Assembly: GCF_029894335.1 (NCBI RefSeq)
Contig: NZ_JARXZC010000029.1
Span: 1-64,000 of the forward strand
Direction of reading: 5' to 3'
Length of the DNA: 64,000 nt
Source: Kitasatospora sp. MAP5-34
GTDB taxonomy: Bacteria; Actinomycetota; Actinomycetes; Streptomycetales; Streptomycetaceae
Numbering within the stretch: the first letter of the stretch is position 1; each line of letters opens with the position of its first letter. The notes beneath the pieces are model-generated. The model did no database searches. It worked only from the letters and a program-made list of their open reading frames with translations, and had not been told where the DNA came from. Position numbers and translations under genes: made by a program. Below, one piece after another: positions 46,477-54,709 of this stretch.

Positions 46477-47208
46477 TCAGGCGTTTCCGAGCGCCGCCAG
46501 GTCGGCGAGCGGGAAGCTGTCCTTGGCCCGGAAGTCCGGGTCCGAGGCGTCCGCGAACACGACGACCATGCCGCGCCGGTCGTTCGGTGAGGTGTTGGCC
46601 GCGCTGCCGTGAGCGAAGTAGCGGTCCCACATCACGCCGTCTCCCGGGGCGAGTTCGAACTGGACGGGCTCGTTCAGGCCGTCCTCGGCGATGTCGAGGC
46701 TGGCGTGCCACCGGTAGTGCGGCCGGTCGTGGTGATCGATGCACCCGTCGGCGTGCGAGCCGGGGCAGCCGAACAGGCCGCCGTTGGCGGGGCTCACCGG
46801 GGTCAGCGCCGTCCAGACGCTGAACGCCTTGGGGTAGGTGTAGGTCCACAGTGCCTGGTCCTGGTGCAGGGCGACCTCGGTGCCGACCAGGGCGGGCTTG
46901 AGGAACGCCGCGTGGAACACCACCGCCGCGTCCTCCCCGACCACCGTCCGGGCCAGCTCGGTGACCCCGGCGCGGTTGAGCATCGGGCCCCACAACGTGG
47001 GGTCGTTCCACAGGAGTCGGCGCAGCTTGCGCAGCCGGCGGACCCCGGCGGCCTCGTCGTACTCCGCCTCGTAGTCCGAGGCCACGTGCTCGGCGGCGTC
47101 GAAGGTGTCGAAGAACTCCAGGGCACGCCGCTGGTCCTCGGGGCCGAGGAGCTCCGGGAGGACCTGGTAGCCGTCCCGGCCGTATGCGTCGATGTCGATG
47201 GTGGGCAC
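46477..47208 (-). CDS. Phytanoyl-CoA dioxygenase (PhyH) family oxygenase
   Basis: 243 aa. The facial triad is complete: His115 and Asp117 in VALHQDQALW, distal His200 in DRYFAHGSAAN, and a downstream Arg in NDRRGMVVV for 2-oxoglutarate. GGLFGCPGSHADG is also typical of PhyH. It should hydroxylate or desaturate a pathway intermediate using iron, oxygen and 2-oxoglutarate. The GTG start lies six bases after the carrier-condensation gene's stop, so it is in the same transcript; the synthase gene follows after 33 bases. Confidence 0.9.
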   Translation of the reverse strand: MPTIDIDAYGRDGYQVLPELLGPEDQRRALEFFDTFDAAEHVASDYEAEYDEAAGVRRLRKLRRLLWNDPTLWGPMLNRAGVTELARTVVGEDAAVVFHAAFLKPALVGTEVALHQDQALWTYTYPKAFSVWTALTPVSPANGGLFGCPGSHADGCIDHHDRPHYRWHASLDIAEDGLNEPVQFELAPGDGVMWDRYFAHGSAANTSPNDRRGMVVVFADASDPDFRAKDSFPLADLAALGNA

Positions 47209-47214
47209 GCTGAA

Positions 47215-48903
47215 TCAGCTTCCTGTCTGGATGGTCGGGAACGACTGGTGACGTCCGGCGTCGAGAACCTCGCGCACGGGCAGGTCCGGTCGGCGGGCGA
47301 GGGCCGCGACCGCGCCGAGGAAGTCCCCGGCGAACTCCCGGACGTACTCGGCGGTGTACTCCGAGCGGTGGTGCAGGACGGTGAGTCCCACCACCGGCCC
47401 GTCCCGGAGCAGCCACATGTGGAGACCGGGCGAGTCCGCCGTCTCCGCCAGAAAGACGGGCTCGACCTCCGTCCCGGCGAGTCGCAGCGACCTGCCCCAC
47501 AGCTCGTTGAACATGAAGTACACGCCGGGGTCCTTGCGGAAGCCCGCCGGAACCGTCGGCCACATCCGCCGGCGGACGTACCAGGCAGGCAGGTCGCCGT
47601 GGGCCGTCGCCGCGAGTGCGGTCTCCCGGACGGCGACCACGAGCTGCCGGAAGGTCTGCGACAGGTCGAGGTCCGAGGTCGGGAAGACACCGTTCGCGAA
47701 CCAGCCGACGGTGTCCTGGTACTCGGGCTCAAGGCGGTTGGCGGCGGTGGTGAGCACGGTGACGCGGGAGCGCCCGGTCTGCCGCGCGATGAGCGCCTTG
47801 AGCACGGCCAGGCTCACGCAGTACGGCGTGGTGCGCAGCTGCCGGCAGATGTCGTCGAGCGCGGCGACGGTCTCGGACGGAACGTCGAGGTGCAGACTGG
47901 CCGGGTCGGCCAGTCCTCGGTCGGGGCGGTAACCGGGCAGGCGGACGGCGAACGCGGCCGGGTCCGGGCCCAACTGCTCCTTCCAGTACCCGGCGACCTC
48001 GTCGGCCCGCCCGTTCTGGAAGCCGTCCCACTGCCGCGCCGACCAGTCCTGGTACGCGCCCGAGTCGGTGAGCCCGGGCTCCTCCCCGGCGAGCCGTGAG
48101 CGGTAGGCGGCGCCGAGGTCCTTGACGATGACGTCCAGCGACCAGCCGTCCGCGGCGACGTGATCGAAGACCAGCGCCAGGAAGTGGTCGTCGGGGGCGC
48201 AGCGGACCAGGTGCGTGCGGGTCAGCGGGGCTCTGGTCCGGTCGAAGGTGCGGCGGACCTCCTGGTCGAGGATGCGCAGCGCTTCGCGGGGCCGGTCCTG
48301 CTCGGGAAGCCATGAGACGTCGTCGACCAGCAGCAGCGCGGCCGGGTCGGCAACGTGCTGACGTACCGTCGGGCCGTCCACCCGCAGCACCGTACGCAGC
48401 GCGGGGTGCTGGTCCACCACGTCCTGCGAGGCCGCGTGCAGTGCCGCCCGGTCGAGCGGCCCGCGCACCCGGTAGACCACGTGGAACTGCAGGGCGGGCG
48501 CGTCCGGGTCGCTCACTCCGGAGAGCACGGCCCACTCCTGGGCCATGGACGCACGGCCCAGGTGGTCGCTGGAGCGGGACGCGCTGTCGTCCGTGCCCGT
48601 CGCCGCCTGCGCGGTGCGGGCCTCGTCGACCCGGGCCGCCAGTTCGCGGATCGAGCCGGCCGTGAACACGGCCTGGGCGGAGACCCGGGCCCCGAGGAGT
48701 TCGGCCACGCGCTTGATGACCCGGAAGGCCAGCAGGCTGTTGCCGCCGAGGTCGAAGAAGTTGTCGTCGAGCGCGATGTCCGCCCGCTCCAGGATCTCGC
48801 GGTGGATCCGGAGCAGGTGCGCGTGGGTCTCCTCGGTGACAGACCCGCCGGTCGGGGCCGTGGCGTCGGCGTCGCCCCGCGTGAAGGATTGTGGTGCTGG
48901 CAA
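47215..48903 (-). CDS. NRPS carrier-condensation (T-C) didomain protein
   Basis: 562 aa. The carrier domain occupies about 20-95, with Ser56 in DNFFDLGGNSLLAF as the phosphopantetheine site. A condensation domain fills about 120-545. Its active-site motif is DHVAADG (247-253) where HHxxxDG is usual: the first His is Asp, but the catalytic second His and the Asp-Gly remain. Later parts (TPYCVSLAVLKALIARQTGR; VGWFANGVFP) fit the family. No adenylation domain is present; the free-standing one at 40856 is the likely loader. The TTG start is chosen from GAGGAG seven bases upstream. A 75-bp element shared with the CoA-transferase promoter lies about 105 bases upstream. Confidence 0.88.
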   Translation of the reverse strand: MPAPQSFTRGDADATAPTGGSVTEETHAHLLRIHREILERADIALDDNFFDLGGNSLLAFRVIKRVAELLGARVSAQAVFTAGSIRELAARVDEARTAQAATGTDDSASRSSDHLGRASMAQEWAVLSGVSDPDAPALQFHVVYRVRGPLDRAALHAASQDVVDQHPALRTVLRVDGPTVRQHVADPAALLLVDDVSWLPEQDRPREALRILDQEVRRTFDRTRAPLTRTHLVRCAPDDHFLALVFDHVAADGWSLDVIVKDLGAAYRSRLAGEEPGLTDSGAYQDWSARQWDGFQNGRADEVAGYWKEQLGPDPAAFAVRLPGYRPDRGLADPASLHLDVPSETVAALDDICRQLRTTPYCVSLAVLKALIARQTGRSRVTVLTTAANRLEPEYQDTVGWFANGVFPTSDLDLSQTFRQLVVAVRETALAATAHGDLPAWYVRRRMWPTVPAGFRKDPGVYFMFNELWGRSLRLAGTEVEPVFLAETADSPGLHMWLLRDGPVVGLTVLHHRSEYTAEYVREFAGDFLGAVAALARRPDLPVREVLDAGRHQSFPTIQTGS

Positions 48904-49007
48904 GGGAGTTCTCCTCGACCGGACAAGGGAGGGAGGCTGTGGGCACGACGCTCGCTCGCTGGGCGTCGGCGATCCCGTCCCGGTTCCCGGTGATCACTGG
49001 CTTCGTC

Positions 49008-49082
49008 CAGCTTCGTCGCAGATCAGCAGCGTGAGAAGGGAATCGGGGTGGACGCATCCGGCCGTGGACCCTTCCGTCCACC
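49008..49082 (-). promoter_or_regulatory. 75-bp shared regulatory element, copy A
   Basis: On the minus strand it begins GGTGGACG and closes the palindrome with CGTCCACC (forward 49047-49082, 36 bases). A third GTCCAC lies inside, and a conserved CCCTTCTCA block and GAAGCTG end follow. By my count 63 of 75 bases match copy B at 52983-53057. It precedes the carrier-condensation operon and probably contains its promoter and operator. Confidence 0.75.
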
Positions 49083-49184
49083 GAGGTGCGGGTCGTCGCG
49101 GACCGAGGCAACCGGGCACCCCCGACGGGGGCGCGAGGAACGGTCCGCTCCGGGCTCGCGCCCCTGGTCCGGCCGGCGCTCGAC

Positions 49185-51209
49185 CTAGCGGCGGACGTCC
49201 TGGGACACCGTGGCCGGGTCGAGCCGGACACTCGCGGCGAACCACTCGGCCAGCTCCCGCAGGCGGCGCTCCACCTCGTGCTCGTCCGGCCCGGTGACGA
49301 CGGCGAGACCGGCCCGCAGGTTCGACGCGACTGTGGCGTCGGGCATGACCGTGCCGGCCGCGACGGCGACCTCGGCGTACACGACGCCGGGACGGGCCAG
49401 GACCTCGTCCGCCGTGGGCACCGACCGGAGCAGGCCCGGCGCCGCGGGCAGGTTCATCCCGCCGATGGCGGCGCCCTCGGCGAGTGAAGGACCGCCGACG
49501 TCCCCTCCGGGCAGGCCGAGCGCGACCCGGGCCCACTCGTCGTGGAGATCGATGCCGTAGGCGCGCTTCACGACCTCGTCCGTCCTCCCGCCGCCCACCC
49601 GCGCCGCACACTCGCCGAAGACGATCTCCCCGTCCTCGGCGTGCTGGAAGACCTCGAGATGGAAGACACCGTCGCGAAGCTCGAGGGCCTCGAACGCCGT
49701 CCGGGCGACGGCTCGGGTCAGCGCGTACAGCTCCGGATGGGAGTCCGGCGAGAGGACCACGTGAGCGACCAGTCCACCGTCGTGCACCTCGATCAGGTTC
49801 TGCAGATACCGGGAGACCGAGAGCAGCCGGATCTCCCCGTCGCGGACCAGTCCGTCGACCTTGAACTCGGTTCCCGGGACGAACTCCTCGACGAGCCAGG
49901 GCCCGGACCCGTTTTCGACCGCCCGGGCGACCGTCGCCCGGAAGGCGTCCGGGTCGGACAGCACCCAGGTGTTCCGGACTCCTCCGCCGTCGAGCGGCTT
50001 GAGCACCAGCGGGAATTCCAGGGTCGCCGGGTCGAGCGCGTCGAGGTCGTCGACGACGGCGCAGGCGGCGGTCCGCACGCCGGCCGCGCGGACGAGCTGC
50101 TTCTGCACGAACTTGTCCCTCATGCCGAGGGCCCGCCGGAACGCCTGGCCGCCTGGACGGCCGAGGTCCGCGAGGACGGCGGCGTTGAGGAGGCAGAATT
50201 CCAGACCACTGCAGACCGTCGCGAAGTCACGGACCGCCTGGCCCTGGCGGGCCAGGCCGGCCAGCACGTCCGTGGTGCTCGTCGGATCGGGTACGACGAC
50301 TGTCCGCGCACCGGCGGCCCGCGCCGCAGCCGCGTCGGACGGCTTCACAACGCAGGTGACCGGCCGGCCGGTACGGACGAGCGCGGTCACGGCCCGGGCC
50401 ATCCAGCCGATATGGAGGACAGCGGAACTCGATTGCATGACTTCCCCGTGGGTTGTTGGAAGGGCGGCGCCAGGAGGCTCCGCGAAAGCGGTGCGGTAGA
50501 AGTCGGCGACGAGGCCGACGGCAGAGTCCCGGAGGAACGAGGCATGGGTTCCCTCGGTCACGGCACAGAAGAAGAGCGGGTTTCGCCGGGCGGTCGTCCT
50601 GGCCCGCTCGGCAGCAGGCACCACGGGACTGTCGCGGGCGATGACCGAGAGCACCGGGATCTGCAACGCGGTGGCGGCGTCCAGCAGATGGCTGTAGTCG
50701 TAGGTCCACTTCAGGAAGCTGGCCTCGGCCCACTCATCGGCCTCGTACCGCTCCCGGAACGGCTCGAAGGACTGATCGAGCAGCACCACACTCGCAATCC
50801 GCTGCGGCCCGAGCGTCACCGCCAGCACTGCGGCCACCAGTGCCCCGTACGAGTAGCCGACGACATGGACCGGCTGCGGCAGCGCGTCGAAGATCCGCTG
50901 GACGTCGGCAGCGAAGTCCAGCGGTGAGTAGCCCCATTCCGGGGCCGGGCTGCGACCGTGCGCGCGCAGCGACGGATAGACGGCGACCGCGCCCTCCGGG
51001 CAGAGCGCGTCACCCAGCGGCCGCAGTCTGGCCTTGTCGTCCCCGAAGCCGTGCAGCAGGAGCATGGAGCCGGGAGCACAGGGCCCGACAGCGCTTCCCG
51101 GCCTGCTGTCCCAGTCGATCAGCTCGACACGGCCGATGGTCGCCAGCTCCGGAGCCGGCAGGTGCCCGTCCGGTGACTCCCGCTCCGGAGCCGCGCCGTG
51201 GCGCGTCAC
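49185..51209 (-). CDS. Alpha/beta hydrolase-ATP-grasp ligase fusion
   Basis: 674 aa, two enzymes in one chain. Residues about 20-245 are an alpha/beta hydrolase: oxyanion region LLLHGFGDD, nucleophile Ser120 in GYSYGAL, Asp193, and His222 in EGTHASFL. It could be a thioesterase or cyclase. Residues 258-674 form an ATP-grasp ligase: RDKFVQKQLVRAAG, FPLVLKPLDGGGVRNTW, PWLVEEFVPGTEFKVDG, and the metal-binding end GECAARVGGGR. This half is clearly paralogous to the separate ligase at 54710. Its own possible start (Met258, preceded by GGGGAAG) suggests the fusion is recent or that a second product is made. The ligase probably forms an amide between a carboxylate and an amino acid. The start overlaps the TauD-like gene's stop (ATGA). 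Confidence 0.87.
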   Translation of the reverse strand: MTRHGAAPERESPDGHLPAPELATIGRVELIDWDSRPGSAVGPCAPGSMLLLHGFGDDKARLRPLGDALCPEGAVAVYPSLRAHGRSPAPEWGYSPLDFAADVQRIFDALPQPVHVVGYSYGALVAAVLAVTLGPQRIASVVLLDQSFEPFRERYEADEWAEASFLKWTYDYSHLLDAATALQIPVLSVIARDSPVVPAAERARTTARRNPLFFCAVTEGTHASFLRDSAVGLVADFYRTAFAEPPGAALPTTHGEVMQSSSAVLHIGWMARAVTALVRTGRPVTCVVKPSDAAAARAAGARTVVVPDPTSTTDVLAGLARQGQAVRDFATVCSGLEFCLLNAAVLADLGRPGGQAFRRALGMRDKFVQKQLVRAAGVRTAACAVVDDLDALDPATLEFPLVLKPLDGGGVRNTWVLSDPDAFRATVARAVENGSGPWLVEEFVPGTEFKVDGLVRDGEIRLLSVSRYLQNLIEVHDGGLVAHVVLSPDSHPELYALTRAVARTAFEALELRDGVFHLEVFQHAEDGEIVFGECAARVGGGRTDEVVKRAYGIDLHDEWARVALGLPGGDVGGPSLAEGAAIGGMNLPAAPGLLRSVPTADEVLARPGVVYAEVAVAAGTVMPDATVASNLRAGLAVVTGPDEHEVERRLRELAEWFAASVRLDPATVSQDVRR

Positions 51210-52261
51210 CCGAACGCGGGAACAGGGCGGCCGATGAACTCCGGTGCGGCGCCCGGCGGCCAGACGCCGCCACGGTAGCTGCCGCCTGCGGTCGCGCCGT
51301 ACAGGGAGGCGAAGTGCTCCGGCAGTTCCGGGCTGCCGGAGAAGGCCAGCCAGAGCCTGAGCAGCAGCCGCTCCCGGCCGCCCCCACCGGTGAAGGCCGT
51401 ACGGGCGTGCAGGATGTGGAAGTTGTTGATGAGCTGCAGGTCGCCCTCACGCAGCTCCATGTCGAGGGCGAAGCCCGGCCGTTGCAGGATCTCGTCCAGC
51501 GCGTCCATGGCGGCGGTCTGCGAACCGGTCAGCCGGGGCGCCGAGGCGTGACGCTGCGAACCCACGATGAAACGGCGCACGTACCGGGCCGCGAAGCCCC
51601 CCTCCGTCCGGCTGAACACCGGGATGCCCGACCACGGCTGCTCCCCGGGCTGCTCCTCGCCGCGCCGGTCGTTCGGCAGCGGCTGGTAGAGCTCGGCCAG
51701 CAGGTCCGGCCGTTCGGCGGCAAGCAGGTCGTGGACCGCCTTGGAGGAGGCCACCCGGCTCAGGCCGCCGGAGCCGGCCGGCCGGACACAGAGCAGGCCC
51801 ACCACATCCGTCCGGTCCACGTGGAAGGGCAGGTCCGCAGAGCTCTCGTAACCGCGCTGGACCGGGCTGGAGATGTCGGCGCCCCGGTCCTCGACCCGGC
51901 CGATCAGGTCGCCCTTGCCGCTCTGCGAGACGGGCCTGCCGAGCAGCAGGCCGAGCAGCCAGTAGGCCATCTCGTACTCGCGCGGATCCACCCCCGCGAC
52001 CGGGAAGCCGGTCGCCACGACGAACCCCAGGCCCCCGGCCAGCCGCTCGCGCAGTTCGGCGGCGAACTCCTCCGTGCGGACCAGGCCCACCGGGCGCGGC
52101 GCGGTGAGTTCGAGCGGGTGGCCGGCGGCGATCGTCGCGCGCGCCGCCGTGAGCAGCTCGGCCGCCACCTCGGGCGGGGTGGGAATCCGCCAGAGCTCCT
52201 GAGGGCCAGTCAGATCTTCTCCCCGCCAGCCGGATCGCACCTCAGAATTCACATAGTCCAT
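51206..52261 (-). CDS. TauD/TfdA-family 2-oxoglutarate oxygenase
   Basis: 351 aa. His147 and Asp149 in LPFHVDRTD, plus distal His285 and Arg287 in NNFHILHARTAF, complete the iron and 2-oxoglutarate site. The family hydroxylates, desaturates or cleaves free acids and carrier-bound amino acids; here the substrate is probably an amino acid or acid intermediate of the cluster. It is the most upstream gene of the leftward arm and translationally coupled to the hydrolase-ligase. No strong ribosome site is seen before ATG 52261. Confidence 0.88.
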   Translation of the reverse strand: MDYVNSEVRSGWRGEDLTGPQELWRIPTPPEVAAELLTAARATIAAGHPLELTAPRPVGLVRTEEFAAELRERLAGGLGFVVATGFPVAGVDPREYEMAYWLLGLLLGRPVSQSGKGDLIGRVEDRGADISSPVQRGYESSADLPFHVDRTDVVGLLCVRPAGSGGLSRVASSKAVHDLLAAERPDLLAELYQPLPNDRRGEEQPGEQPWSGIPVFSRTEGGFAARYVRRFIVGSQRHASAPRLTGSQTAAMDALDEILQRPGFALDMELREGDLQLINNFHILHARTAFTGGGGRERLLLRLWLAFSGSPELPEHFASLYGATAGGSYRGGVWPPGAAPEFIGRPVPAFG

Positions 52262-52666
52262 CGCACACCGAATTTCTAGGATTGGGTTTCCGGAACCGGC
52301 TGCCGGAGAGAGCCTTCAGACGCCGGTCCCGCTCGCGGCAACGGCGGGGTGGACCCGAATCACCGGGCCGGGATTCGCGGACGGGTTTCCGCACGGAGAA
52401 GAGCCGGCCGCGCTCGGGCCGGAGAGCGGATTCCGCGCCGGGGGCGCGGATCGCAGGTCCGGGCCGTTACTGACGGAATATCCGAGCCGCACCGGGACGA
52501 GAGCAGACGCTATACACGGTCGAGCCCGGCTGTCCACCTGTCGTGGGTCACAGGAGTTCGCCGGCCCGCGCCGCGCCGGCCCCCGGGCGTGGACGGTTCC
52601 GGCCTGAGCGGAAGTGGCCTGGCCCTGCCTGTTAATGACTTGTCGTCAGTCCGCCACAATGACGGG
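52262..52666. other. Divergent control region of the biosynthetic cluster
   Basis: About 400 bases between the TauD-like gene and the small hypothetical gene, with no gene seen. It has GGTGGAC (52348-52354) and GTCCACC (52532-52538), the same heptamers that frame the shared 75-bp element, and TATACA at 52511. It may be a third, more diverged target of the same regulator. Confidence 0.45.
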
Positions 52667-52996
52667 ATGTACTTCGTCCTCGCCACGCTGCGCGCGAGTC
52701 CCGGCAGCGCCGTTCCCGACGGCCTGGTCACCTCGCTCAGCTCCTGGGCGACCGCCGAGGACCGCCTTCAGCACCTGGTCGCACACGTCACCGGGCCACG
52801 AACCGTCGCGTTGGGCCTGTTCCTGGTCGCACCCCGGCTGGCAGAGGCCGAACGCACGGCGGCGGTCCTGTGCCGACGCGCCATACAAGCGGACCCGGCA
52901 CTGCGGAATCTGGAACTGATCGACTGCCAGTCGCCGCTGATCGGCCGGTTCTACGAGCGGATGCTGGACGTTCCCCGGCCGGGGTGGACGGAATAG
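52667..52996 (+). CDS. Small hypothetical protein of the biosynthetic cluster
   Basis: 109 aa, not recognised. A mixed alpha/beta, ferredoxin-like pattern is possible (MYFVLATLRASPG; GPRTVALGLFLVAPRLAEAERTAAVLCRRAI; LRNLELIDCQSPLIGRFYERML). No catalytic motif is clear. I have a general memory of short Streptomyces proteins of this kind near peptide clusters, but cannot confirm it. Its last codons and stop overlap the beginning of the shared 75-bp element (copy B), so this gene runs into the next promoter. Confidence 0.6.
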   Translation: MYFVLATLRASPGSAVPDGLVTSLSSWATAEDRLQHLVAHVTGPRTVALGLFLVAPRLAEAERTAAVLCRRAIQADPALRNLELIDCQSPLIGRFYERMLDVPRPGWTE

Positions 52997-53057
52997 TCCA
53001 CGGCCGGATCCGTCCACCGCACTACCCTTCTCAAGTCGCTGAGCTGCGATGAAGCTG
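52983..53057 (+). promoter_or_regulatory. 75-bp shared regulatory element, copy B
   Basis: Starts GGTGGACG and closes with CGTCCACC after 36 bases (52983-53018), with a third GTCCAC inside, then CCCTTCTCA and GAAGCTG. It matches copy A in the same orientation relative to the gene it precedes. It overlaps the end of the small gene and lies 140 bases before the CoA-transferase ATG. Confidence 0.75.
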
Positions 53058-53197
53058 ATGACCACCGGGAGACGAACCCGCCGGCCGGGTCGAACGGCGT
53101 CGCCCGGACACGGTCCACGCCGTGCCGGGTGACCGCCGTCCCCAGCCGGTCTGCGGCGCCGTCAGGACCGAGACAGACAGAGAGGCGTGGTGACGTG

Positions 53198-54592
53198 ATG
53201 TCGACGTTGTCGCAACAGTTGCTGGACGAGGCGTGGGCCTGCCTCGGCGGGCTGCCCGAACGAACCGCGAGCGTGCGGTGGACCGGCCCGCAGGACCTGC
53301 TGCCCTCCCGGCTGGAGGTCGCCGCGCTGGCGGGGGCGAGCGTGGCCGCCGCCGCACTGGCCGCCGCCGACCTCGCGGCCGTACGGGACGGCGGTCCGGC
53401 GCCCGCCGCCCAGGTGGACGCGGCCAGGGTCGCCACCGCGTTCGCCAGCGACCGGGCGCTGCGCCTGGACGGCCAGGAGCAGGTGAGCTGGTCACCGCTG
53501 TCGAGGTTCTGGCGCAGTTCCGACGGCTGGGTACGTACGCACAGCAACTACGCCCACCACGAGGCACGCCTGCTCGATGCGCTCGGTGTGAGGGCCGACG
53601 CCGAGGACCCGGTGGCAGCGGTCGAGCACGCGATCGCCGCCCGCACGTCCGACGAGGTGGCCGAGACGGTGACCGCACACGGTGGACTGGCCGTCGCGGT
53701 GCGAAGCGCGCCGGCCTGGGCCGAGCACGCCCAGGGCGCGGCCGTGGCCGCACTCCCGCTGCTGACGCTGGAACGGTTCTGCGACGCACCGGTCACCCCC
53801 CTGACCCCCAGCCCGCACCAGCCGCTGCGGCCGGCCGCAGGGCTGCGCGTGCTCGACCTGACCCGCGTGATCGCCGGCCCGGTGGCCACCCGCACGCTGG
53901 CCCTGCTCGGCGCGGATGTGCTGCGGATCGACAGCCCCGGCCTGCCGGAGATCACGGCCCAGCACCTGGACACCGGGGCGGGCAAGCGCTCCACCTTCCT
54001 CGACCTGGAGAAGCCGTCGGACCTGGACGTCTTCGAGGAACTGCTGACCACGGCCGACGTGGTGGTGACCGGATACCGCCCGGACTCACTGGACCGCTTC
54101 GGGCTCGACGCCCGGTCGCTGCTCGCGCGACGGCCCGCACTGGTGGTCGCGTCGCTCAGCGCCTGGAGCCTCCACGGTCCGTGGAGCCGGCGGCGGGCCT
54201 TCGACAGTGTGGTGCAGGCCGCCTGTGGGATCGCGGACCTCGAGGCGGCGCCGGACGGTACCCCGGGGGCCATGCCGGTCCAGGCGCTGGACCACGCCAC
54301 CGGCTACCTGCTGGCCGCCGCGGTGCTGCGAGCCGTGGCCCGCAGGGCGGTGGAGGGCGGCGGCTGGTACGCCGAACTGTCGCTGGCCCAGACCGCGGCC
54401 TGGCTGCTCCGCCAGCCGGTCGCCGACGTAGCGGGCCCCCGGGGCCACGGTGGCGGGGACTGCACGGCCGAGCGCGCTACGGACCTCGGCACAGTGCGCT
54501 ACGCACTGTCCCCGGTCCAGATCAGCGGCGGGCCCGAGGACTGGACCCGGCCCGTCGGCCGACCGGGCGCCGACGCACCCGGGTGGCAGTGA
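53198..54592 (+). CDS. CaiB/BaiF family CoA-transferase-like protein
   Basis: About 464 aa. The hallmark N-terminal block of type III CoA transferases (AAGLRVLDLTRVIAGPVATRTLALLGADVLRID) begins only at about residue 210, while a segment resembling a later block (RFWRSSDGWVRTHSNYAHHEARLL) lies near 105-130. The order is thus swapped or the protein is a two-domain version; such actinobacterial proteins of this length exist. It may move CoA between acids or act as an epimerase. ATG 53198 is preceded by an AGAGAGG-like site. It heads the rightward arm from promoter copy B, with a hairpin terminator right after it. Confidence 0.75.
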   Translation: MSTLSQQLLDEAWACLGGLPERTASVRWTGPQDLLPSRLEVAALAGASVAAAALAAADLAAVRDGGPAPAAQVDAARVATAFASDRALRLDGQEQVSWSPLSRFWRSSDGWVRTHSNYAHHEARLLDALGVRADAEDPVAAVEHAIAARTSDEVAETVTAHGGLAVAVRSAPAWAEHAQGAAVAALPLLTLERFCDAPVTPLTPSPHQPLRPAAGLRVLDLTRVIAGPVATRTLALLGADVLRIDSPGLPEITAQHLDTGAGKRSTFLDLEKPSDLDVFEELLTTADVVVTGYRPDSLDRFGLDARSLLARRPALVVASLSAWSLHGPWSRRRAFDSVVQAACGIADLEAAPDGTPGAMPVQALDHATGYLLAAAVLRAVARRAVEGGGWYAELSLAQTAAWLLRQPVADVAGPRGHGGGDCTAERATDLGTVRYALSPVQISGGPEDWTRPVGRPGADAPGWQ

Positions 54593-54600
54593 TCCGCCAG

Positions 54601-54648
54601 TAGGCAGCCACCCGACCAGCCACCCTGCGGTGGCTGGTCGGGTGCCTA
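54601..54648. terminator. Hairpin terminator after the CoA-transferase gene
   Basis: CACCCGACCAGCCACC (54609-54624) pairs perfectly with 54629-54644; TAGG and CCTA extend the stem across a small bulge. It lies nine bases after the stop and separates this gene from the ligase-MFS pair. Confidence 0.75.
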
Positions 54649-54709
54649 CCGGCGGAGCCCCCAGGACCGACCGGCGGACAACGAAGAACAGGGATTGCCA
54701 GGAGTGCGC

